Below, piece by piece: positions 31,688-36,985 of a stretch of DNA of 36,985 bases (the first letter of the stretch is position 1; each line of letters begins with the position of its first letter). The notes beneath the pieces were generated by a model, which worked only from the letters and a program-made list of their open reading frames with translations, ran no database searches and had not been told where the DNA came from. The stretch covers positions 1-36,985 of the forward strand of contig WBXI01000013.1 of the NCBI GenBank assembly GCA_008933025.1, read 5' to 3'. The DNA comes from Verrucomicrobiota bacterium. GTDB lineage: Bacteria > Verrucomicrobiota > Verrucomicrobiia > Limisphaerales > UBA9464. Both the position numbers and the translations under genes were made by a program.

Positions 31688-32521
31688 ATGAACATCCAGG
31701 CTCCCACGCACAACCCCCACGCCGGACCGCGCCGGGTTTGCGCCGCCATCGCCGGCCTCGCGGTGGGCGTGCTCGCCCTTGGGGCGGGACCCGACACCAA
31801 CGCCCCGGCCGGCCGCCTGCCCGATCCCGACCGGGAACTGGTGCTCCAGGGACGCTACGTCTACGAACGGAATTGCCAGGCATGCCACGGGCGTTGGGGC
31901 GACGGACGCGGCGAGCTGGCCAGGGACATGTTTCCCAAACCGCGCCGCCTCACGGCCGGCGTCTTCAAATACCACACGTCGCCTCCCGGAAAACTACCCA
32001 CCGACGCCGATCTCGAGCGGATCCTCCGCGGCGGCCTCGCCGGCACTTCCATGCCGGCATTCGTGGCCATGCCGGACCGGGACGTGCGTGCCGCGATTGC
32101 CTACGTGAAGACCCTGTCGTCCCGCTGGCACTGGGCCACCAACCACGCGCCGTCGATGGAACTGCCGCCGGTCCCCGGTTGGATGAACGGGGATTCCGAG
32201 CGCGTTCCCCACGCCGCGTCGGGGGCCGCTCGCTTCGCCGTGTTGTGCGCGCCCTGCCACGGGCCCGCGGCCGACGGGAAAGGTCCGGATGCCGCGCGGT
32301 TGGTGGACCAGTGGGACCAACCCGCCCCACCGGCCGACCTGCGCCAACCGTCCGCCCGTTCCGGGCCCGGACCGAAGGACCTCTACCGGGCGATCCTCAA
32401 CGGGATCGACGGGACGCCGATGGCGTCGTTCGCGGCGACGACGACCGAGGAACAGCGTTGGGATCTGGTGGCGTTCATCCTGCGACGCCGCGAGGAATTC
32501 GCGAGGGAATCGAACCCGTAG
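31688..32521 (+). CDS. Dihaem cytochrome c, secreted
   Basis: This 277-residue protein has two class I cytochrome c domains. Haem 1 attaches at C63-x-x-C66-H67 (CQACHGRWGDGRG), with M122 as likely sixth ligand (GTSMPAF). Haem 2 attaches at C187-x-x-C190-H191 (CAPCHGPAADGKG), with M245 (GTPMASF). Residues about 16-34 form a hydrophobic signal or anchor (VCAAIAGLAVGVLALGAG). An in-frame ATG at 31634 would add an Arg-rich head and is less likely. It should work as an electron carrier in the periplasm, as in the caa3-oxidase and alternative complex III systems, but its partners are not in this window. It could also serve the haem domain of the ThuA protein. It converges with pyruvate carboxylase across 40 bp, where only a weak 5-bp stem is seen. 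Confidence 0.9.
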   Translation: MNIQAPTHNPHAGPRRVCAAIAGLAVGVLALGAGPDTNAPAGRLPDPDRELVLQGRYVYERNCQACHGRWGDGRGELARDMFPKPRRLTAGVFKYHTSPPGKLPTDADLERILRGGLAGTSMPAFVAMPDRDVRAAIAYVKTLSSRWHWATNHAPSMELPPVPGWMNGDSERVPHAASGAARFAVLCAPCHGPAADGKGPDAARLVDQWDQPAPPADLRQPSARSGPGPKDLYRAILNGIDGTPMASFAATTTEEQRWDLVAFILRRREEFARESNP

Positions 32522-32561
32522 GGTCCGAAGCCCTCCCCCTTTCGGTCCGCGCTCCCCGGCC

Positions 32562-35500
32562 CTAGGCCCGCAACCGCACCAGCAGGTCCTTGCTCTCCAC
32601 GGTGTCGCCCACCTGGGCCGACAACGCGTCGACCACGCCGTCGACGGGCGCGGTGACGGTGGTCTGCATCTTCATGGCTTCCATCATGAGCAGGCGGTCG
32701 CCCTTCGCGACTTTTTGCCCGACGGTGACCGAGATGCTCGCGATGAGGCCCGGGATGGGCGCGCCGACCTGCAGGGGGTCGGCAAGGTCCACCTTCGGCC
32801 GCGTCTTCACCTGGGGCGCGACCTTGCGGTCGGTGATGTGGGCCTCGCGGGTGATGCCGTTCAGTTCGAAATTCACCGTGCGGCGGCCGTCCTTGTCCGG
32901 CTCGCTCACATTGATGAGCTTCACGATCAGGGTCTTGCCCACCTCGATGCGGACGCTGATCTCCTCGCCGGTCCGGAGCCCGTAGAAAAACGTCGGCGTC
33001 GGCAACACGCTGGTATCGCCGAACTCGCGCTGTTGCTTGGCGAACTCGAGGAACACCTGCGGATACATCAGGTACGAGAACACCTCGTCGTCGGTCGCCG
33101 CGCGCTTGAGTTTGCCGGCGAGTTCCTCGCGCAACTTGTCGAAGTCGGCGGGAACGGCGACGGCACCGGGCACGACGCCCTTCTCGTAGTTGCGGCGGGC
33201 CTCGGCGGCGCGTTTCTCGCCCAGGACGACCCGGGAAACATCGGCGGGCCATCCACCCTCGGGCCACCCGAGCCCGCCGGACAGCATGTCGACCACGCTC
33301 TCGGGAAACGGCGTCACGCCGGGCTCGAGATTGACGACGTCCGCGGGCCGGATGCCGCGGCTGAAGAGGAACAGCGCCATGTCGCCGACGACCTTGCTGG
33401 ACGGGGTGACCTTGACGATGTCGCCGAACAGTTGGTTGACCTCGGCGTAGGTGCGGGCGATCTCGGACCAGCGGTGGGAAACCCCCATGCTGGCGGCCTG
33501 TTCCTTGAGATTCGTGTACTGGCCGCCCGGCATCTCGTGCAGGTAGACCTCGGCGGAACCCGTCTTGGGCGCGGTGTCGAACGGCGCGTAGATCTCGCGG
33601 GCCTTCTCCCAGTAATCCGCAAACTCGTTGAGCGTCGCCACGTCCAGCTTGGTGTCGCGCGGCGCGTGCTGCAGCGCGGTCGCCACCGAGTTCAGGTTGG
33701 GCTGCGAGGTGCTGCCCGACATCGACGCCACGGCGAGATCGACGATGTCGACCCCGGCATCGCAGGCATTGAGCACGGCGGAGGCCTGGACCCCGGCGGT
33801 GTCGTGGGTGTGGAAATGGATGGGCAGGCCGACCTCGTCCTTCAGCGCCTTCACCAGACGCCGGGCGGCAAGGGGACGACACAGTCCGGCCATGCCCTTG
33901 ATGGCAAGGACGTGGGCGCCCATGCGTTCGAGTTCCTTCGCCAGCTTCACGTAGTACTTCAACGAGTACTTCTCGCGGGAAGGGTCCAGGATGTCGCCGG
34001 TGTAGCAGATGGCGGCCTCGCAGACGGCGTGGGTGCCGCGGACCGCTTCCATGGCCACGCGCAGGTTCCGCAGGTAGTTGAGCGAGTCGAAAATCCGGAA
34101 GATGTCCATGCCCGCCGCCGCCGCGTGGTGCACGAATCCGGCGACGACGTTCTCGGGATAATTCGAGTAGCCGACGGCGTTGGAACCGCGGAAGAGCATC
34201 TGGAAACAGATGTTCGGGATGCGCTGGCGCAGGTCGCGCAGGCGTTCCCAGGGATCCTCGCCCAGAAAACGCATCGAGGTGTCGAAGGTCGCACCACCCC
34301 ACATCTCCAGCGAGAACAACCCCGTCTTCGCGTCGCCCAACCGCTGCGCCAGCGCGTCCGCGCACGCCAGCATGTCGTAGGTGCGCACCCGCGTCGCCAT
34401 CAGCGACTGGTGCGCGTCCCGGAACGTCGTGTCGGTCACCAGCAACCGCTTCTGGCGCCCGATCCATTCCGCGAACTTCTCGGCGCCCATCTCCAGCAAC
34501 AGATCGCGCGTGCCCGGGGGAATCGGCGCGGCGGGATCGGACTTGGGGACTACCGGCAGGTCGAACGGCTTGGCGGGACGGTAACCCTTCGCGTGCGGGT
34601 TGCCGTTCACCAGGACGTTGCCGATGAAATTCAGCAGCTTGGTGGCCCGGTCGCGCTTCGGTTTGAACGCGAACAACTCCGGCGTCGTGTCGATCAGCGT
34701 CGTGGTGGCCTGGCCGGAACGGAACGTGCCGTTCCCGATCACGTTCTCGAGGAACGGGATGTTGGTCTTCACGCCGCGGATGCGGAATTCCGACAACGCC
34801 CGGTGCATGCGGTCGCAGGCGATCGGGTAGCTCTGGCCGCTGGCAATGACCTTCACCAGCATGGAATCGTAGAACGGCGTGATGACCGCGCCCGAATAGC
34901 CCATGCCACCGTCGAGCCGGATGCCGAACCCGCCCGGCGAGCGGTAGGCGAGGAGCTTGCCGTAGTCCGGGGTGAACTTGTTCTCGGGATCCTCGGTGGT
35001 GACGCGGCACTGGATGGCGTAGCCGTTGCGGGCGACCTGGTCCTGGAGCGGCATGCCGACTTCCGGCGAATGCAGCGCGTGGCCGCTGGCAACGAGGATC
35101 TGGGCACGGACCAAGTCCAGGCCGGTGATCACCTCGGTGACCGTGTGCTCGACCTGGATGCGGGGGTTCATCTCGATGAAGAACCACTCGTGGCGGTCGA
35201 GATCGTAGAGGAACTCGATGGTGCCGGCGTTGTCGTACCGGATCTCCCGCGCCATGCGGGCGGCGGCGTCGCACAACTCCTTCACCACCCCGTCGGGGAG
35301 CCCGAAGCTGGGGGCGACCTCGACGACCTTCTGGTGCCGGCGTTGCACCGAGCAATCGCGCTCGTGCAGGTGGATCACGTTCCCGTGGCGGTCGCCGAGG
35401 ATCTGGACCTCGATGTGTTTCGCGCGCGGAATGTATTTCTCGAGGAAAACCGCCGGATTGCCAAAGGCCCGTCCCGCCTCCGCCTGCGCTTCGTCGAGAA

Positions 35501-36086
35501 GGTTGGACAGATCCCCGGGCTTCGGGACCACCCGCATGCCGCGCCCGCCGCCGCCGAACGCCGCCTTGATGATCAGCGGGAATCCGATCTGGCGCGCGAC
35601 TTTCATCGCCTCGTCCCGGTCGGTGATCGGCTCCTCGGTTCCCGGGAGCACCGGCACGTTGATCCGCTGGGCCAACGCGCGCGCCGCCGTCTTGTCGCCC
35701 ATCATCTCCAGCAACTCGGGCCGCGGGCCGACAAAGGTGATGCCCGCGTCGCCGCACGCCTTCGCGAACGCCGCGTTTTCGCTCAGGAAACCGTACCCGG
35801 GATGGATGGCGTCCACGCCGCTGGCCTTGGCGATGGCGACGATCCCATCGATGTCGAGGTAGGCGGCGACCGGACCGCGCCCCTGGCCGACGAGGTAGGC
35901 CTCGTCCGCCTTGAAGCGGTGCATGCAGAAGCGGTCCTCCTGCGCGAAGACGGCGACGGTGCGGACGCCGAGTTCGTTGGCGGCGCGGAAAATCCGGATC
36001 GCGATCTCGGACCGGTTCGCGGCCATCAGTTTCCGGAATGGTCGACGACCGGCGGCGGCGGGTTCTGAAGATTGGCGGTGCGACAT
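32562..36086 (-). CDS. pyc: Pyruvate carboxylase
   Basis: This 1174-residue single-chain enzyme matches the length of the alpha-4 type. It carboxylates pyruvate to oxaloacetate with ATP, bicarbonate and biotin, refilling the TCA cycle. The biotin carboxylase part (about 18-470) has the ATP loop GGGGRGM and EMNPRIQVEHTVTE. The carboxyltransferase part (about 545-830) has TTFRDAHQS, the carbamylated lysine K730 in AIKGMAG, and HFHTHDTAG. The biotinyl part ends the protein with MEAMKM, biotin on K1139. The ATG at 36086 is preferred because an upstream extension lacks family content and a promoter candidate lies just ahead of it. A first few residues (SHRQSSEPAAAGRR) are a non-conserved head. It is transcribed alone and convergent with the cytochrome. 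Confidence 0.97.
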   Translation of the reverse strand: MSHRQSSEPAAAGRRPFRKLMAANRSEIAIRIFRAANELGVRTVAVFAQEDRFCMHRFKADEAYLVGQGRGPVAAYLDIDGIVAIAKASGVDAIHPGYGFLSENAAFAKACGDAGITFVGPRPELLEMMGDKTAARALAQRINVPVLPGTEEPITDRDEAMKVARQIGFPLIIKAAFGGGGRGMRVVPKPGDLSNLLDEAQAEAGRAFGNPAVFLEKYIPRAKHIEVQILGDRHGNVIHLHERDCSVQRRHQKVVEVAPSFGLPDGVVKELCDAAARMAREIRYDNAGTIEFLYDLDRHEWFFIEMNPRIQVEHTVTEVITGLDLVRAQILVASGHALHSPEVGMPLQDQVARNGYAIQCRVTTEDPENKFTPDYGKLLAYRSPGGFGIRLDGGMGYSGAVITPFYDSMLVKVIASGQSYPIACDRMHRALSEFRIRGVKTNIPFLENVIGNGTFRSGQATTTLIDTTPELFAFKPKRDRATKLLNFIGNVLVNGNPHAKGYRPAKPFDLPVVPKSDPAAPIPPGTRDLLLEMGAEKFAEWIGRQKRLLVTDTTFRDAHQSLMATRVRTYDMLACADALAQRLGDAKTGLFSLEMWGGATFDTSMRFLGEDPWERLRDLRQRIPNICFQMLFRGSNAVGYSNYPENVVAGFVHHAAAAGMDIFRIFDSLNYLRNLRVAMEAVRGTHAVCEAAICYTGDILDPSREKYSLKYYVKLAKELERMGAHVLAIKGMAGLCRPLAARRLVKALKDEVGLPIHFHTHDTAGVQASAVLNACDAGVDIVDLAVASMSGSTSQPNLNSVATALQHAPRDTKLDVATLNEFADYWEKAREIYAPFDTAPKTGSAEVYLHEMPGGQYTNLKEQAASMGVSHRWSEIARTYAEVNQLFGDIVKVTPSSKVVGDMALFLFSRGIRPADVVNLEPGVTPFPESVVDMLSGGLGWPEGGWPADVSRVVLGEKRAAEARRNYEKGVVPGAVAVPADFDKLREELAGKLKRAATDDEVFSYLMYPQVFLEFAKQQREFGDTSVLPTPTFFYGLRTGEEISVRIEVGKTLIVKLINVSEPDKDGRRTVNFELNGITREAHITDRKVAPQVKTRPKVDLADPLQVGAPIPGLIASISVTVGQKVAKGDRLLMMEAMKMQTTVTAPVDGVVDALSAQVGDTVESKDLLVRLRA

Positions 36087-36101
36087 ACGGCGCGGGCGCA
36101 C

Positions 36102-36131
36102 CTTATAACGGCACCGGCGGGAAACTGGCAA
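36102..36131 (-). promoter_or_regulatory. Candidate sigma-70 promoter of pyc
   Basis: On the minus strand TTGCCA (36126-36131), a 17-bp spacer and TTATAA (36103-36108; TATAAG one base further) lie 16 bp before the start codon at 36086. The AT-rich -10 stands out in an otherwise GC-rich stretch. No Shine-Dalgarno sequence is visible between it and the ATG. Confidence 0.6.
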
Positions 36132-36151
36132 AGGAAAGAACCGCGGCCCCG

Positions 36152-36201
36152 AAAAACACACGGCCCGGAGTGCCGTCGCCCTGCCCAGCACGGCATTCCG
36201 G
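36152..36201 (-). terminator. Hairpin with T-run after the zinc-ribbon gene
   Basis: On the minus strand an 11-bp stem (36191-36201 with 36165-36175, one G-T pair) with a 15-base loop is followed after a few bases by TTTTT (36152-36156). It lies 33 bp after the zinc-ribbon stop and upstream of the pyc promoter candidate, so the two genes look like separate transcription units. Confidence 0.6.
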
Positions 36202-36233
36202 CACCGGTCGCGGTCCACCGCCCCACGACGCCC

Positions 36234-36452
36234 CTATTTGGGCGGCATGAACCAATGGATGTAGCCGCAGCGACTGCAGATCATGCAGTAGCCTTGGCTG
36301 TCGGACCACTCCGGGTTCAACCCGCCGATCAGGGCGGTATCGAAGTGTGTCTTCCGACGGTGGAAGGACTCGTGGGAACACATGAGGCACTTGAGGTGGA
36401 CGCCCGCAACCTCCACCGATTCCGGTTGGGTTCGCAATTGGGTAAGCGGCAT
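36234..36452 (-). CDS. Small zinc-ribbon protein
   Basis: This 72-residue protein has two CxxC knuckles, C22-x-x-C25 and C59-x-x-C62, with an extra C56. That is the spacing of a zinc ribbon. The conserved middle FDTALIGGLNPEWSD and the end CGYIHWF resemble the small family of predicted nucleic-acid-binding Zn-ribbon proteins found across bacteria. Binding of nucleic acid is a family guess. It would be cytoplasmic; there is no membrane segment. It is short, but composition and the Cys pattern support it as real. It precedes pyc but is separated by a terminator-like hairpin. Confidence 0.8.
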   Translation of the reverse strand: MPLTQLRTQPESVEVAGVHLKCLMCSHESFHRRKTHFDTALIGGLNPEWSDSQGYCMICSRCGYIHWFMPPK

Positions 36453-36702
36453 GGCTGGAGACAGGTCGGCCCGGGCTTCGACGCCATCCGTCGGGACGGC
36501 ACGTTCCGGGGCATTGATTCGGGGACGCTCCTAACCAACCACAGCGAACCCGCCTTGGGAAGCCCCGACTCCCCATCGAACCAACCAAGCGGCCGACCCC
36601 AACACCGCGATGGCGCGACCCCGCCACGGCAATGTCCCGCAGCGCCCTTTCCTTCGCGTCCGTTCCACGACAGGCTTCGGCGGCCGGAGCGAGATTCCAC
36701 CC
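36453..36702. other. Gap between the zinc-ribbon and acyltransferase genes
   Basis: This 250-bp divergent region should hold the promoters of both neighbours. I see no clear -35/-10 pair, no strong hairpin and no domain-bearing open frame. Confidence 0.4.
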
Positions 36703-36863
36703 ATGTCCGCGAACACGAACGCATCCCCCGCCCCGGGTCCGGGATCCCGGATCGCGGGCCTCGATTCGATCCGGTTTGCCTGTGCGCTATGGGTTTTCTG
36801 GTCGCATCTGGGCGTGCTGGAACTTCCCGCATGGGTGGACCGGGGCTCGGCCCTCGGAATCGC
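36703..36863 (+). pseudogene. Acyltransferase-3 family gene, interrupted after about 54 codons
   Basis: Reading from the ATG at 36703 gives an N-terminus with the motif IAGLDSIRFACALWVFWSHL. This is the start of OafA-type membrane acyltransferases: first helix with the conserved His after it. These enzymes move acetyl or other acyl groups onto cell-surface sugars. The match ends near residue 54 (SALGIAG), where the sequence becomes the end of an IS256-like element. The remaining reading frame to the window edge has no acyltransferase features. I infer gene disruption by insertion. The alternative is an old gene remnant. Either way, the rest of the gene would be outside the window. Confidence 0.68.
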
Positions 36864-36985
36864 GGGGCCGCGCAATTTTCTTTCTGTAATTTCGGCGGGC
36901 ATTAGTTCGTGGATGGATTTGAGGGGACCATGCCGAGGTAGATTTTTCCGGTTTCCCATTCCTCGGAGATCTCGGCCAGGAGGGC
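36864..36985 (-). mobile_element. End of an IS256-like insertion sequence, running off the window
   Basis: The transposase C-terminus (36902-36985) and about 38 bp beyond its stop form the terminal part of an element. On the minus strand the end reads AATTACAGAAAG, then AAAATTGCGCGGCCCC, a plausible terminal repeat whose outer edge I place at about 36864-36866. This edge coincides with the loss of the acyltransferase reading frame. The other end, its inverted repeat and the target duplication lie outside the window, so the family call rests on the transposase tail and the position of the end. Confidence 0.72.
36902..36985 (-). CDS. IS256-type transposase, C-terminal fragment
   Basis: Only the last 27 codons lie in the window, on the minus strand, ending with TAA at 36902-36904. 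They read ALLAEISEEWETGKIYLGM followed by a short Pro/Ser/Asn tail. The EISEEWETGKIYL segment is typical of the extreme C-terminus of IS256-family transposases, DDE enzymes that move the element. The catalytic domain is outside the window, so activity cannot be judged. Confidence 0.75.
   Translation of the reverse strand, partial: ALLAEISEEWETGKIYLGMVPSNPSTN

Noticed and set aside
32289-36068. Plus-strand open frame of 1259 codons opposite pyruvate carboxylase
   Set aside because: Antisense to an unmistakable enzyme; no domain.
1-36985. tRNA, rRNA or CRISPR features
   Set aside because: I saw no conserved tRNA arms, no rRNA-like segments and no regularly spaced direct repeats.

Overview
The window is a high-GC chromosomal segment whose gene content points to the phylum Verrucomicrobiota, or a close PVC-group relative. 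The main pointers are a giant ThuA / PVC-type haem-binding CxxCH protein with HEAT repeats, a Ser/Thr kinase fused to WD40 repeats, a ThuA-Gfo/Idh/CotH neighbourhood, and a long protein built of about 23 short W/DP helical repeats. This assignment is inferred from families; no rRNA or tRNA gene is present to confirm it. No CRISPR array was seen. Coding density is high, and strong GC bias creates very long antisense open frames that I treat as shadows.

Layout. (1) 288-5345 (+): a heavy-metal efflux operon with a small His-containing membrane protein, a CzcC/TolC-type outer-membrane protein and a CzcA/CusA-type RND pump. No periplasmic adaptor is visible. A strong hairpin terminator lies at 5416-5456. 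(2) 5491-10599 (-): a 1702-residue secreted protein with a ThuA domain at both ends and a c-type haem domain between them. Across a 354-bp divergent gap, 10954-13421 (+) holds a Gfo/Idh/MocA oxidoreductase overlapped by a CotH-type kinase-fold membrane protein. (3) 13646-21970 (+): a signalling block made of a transmembrane Ser/Thr kinase with a double WD40 propeller, an FHA-GAF-SpoIIE phosphatase, and a TPR lipoprotein. (4) 21987-24356 (-): a membrane-anchored coiled-coil protein with a GrpE-like C-terminus, and pyruvate kinase. (5) 24547-25653 (+): a site-2-type membrane metalloprotease with CBS domains. It meets tail to tail, with no gap, a 23-repeat exported protein (25654-28116, -). (6) 28363-30375 (+): a secreted alpha/beta-hydrolase, then a PLP aminotransferase (-), a dihaem cytochrome c (+), pyruvate carboxylase (-) and a small zinc-ribbon protein (-). 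(7) Right edge: the first ~54 codons of an acyltransferase-3 gene are cut by the end of an IS256-like insertion sequence, whose transposase C-terminus runs off the window.

How they may work together. Pyruvate kinase and pyruvate carboxylase are the core-metabolism enzymes around pyruvate. The kinase, phosphatase and FHA set is a plausible phospho-signalling module with a TPR lipoprotein as scaffold. The ThuA/cytochrome, Gfo/Idh and dihaem cytochrome genes look like periplasmic carbohydrate or redox functions. The most interesting unexplained items are the 23-repeat protein, the double-ThuA giant, the membrane GrpE-like protein, the kinase-phosphatase-lipoprotein block with its unusual DIG motif, and the insertion at the right edge.
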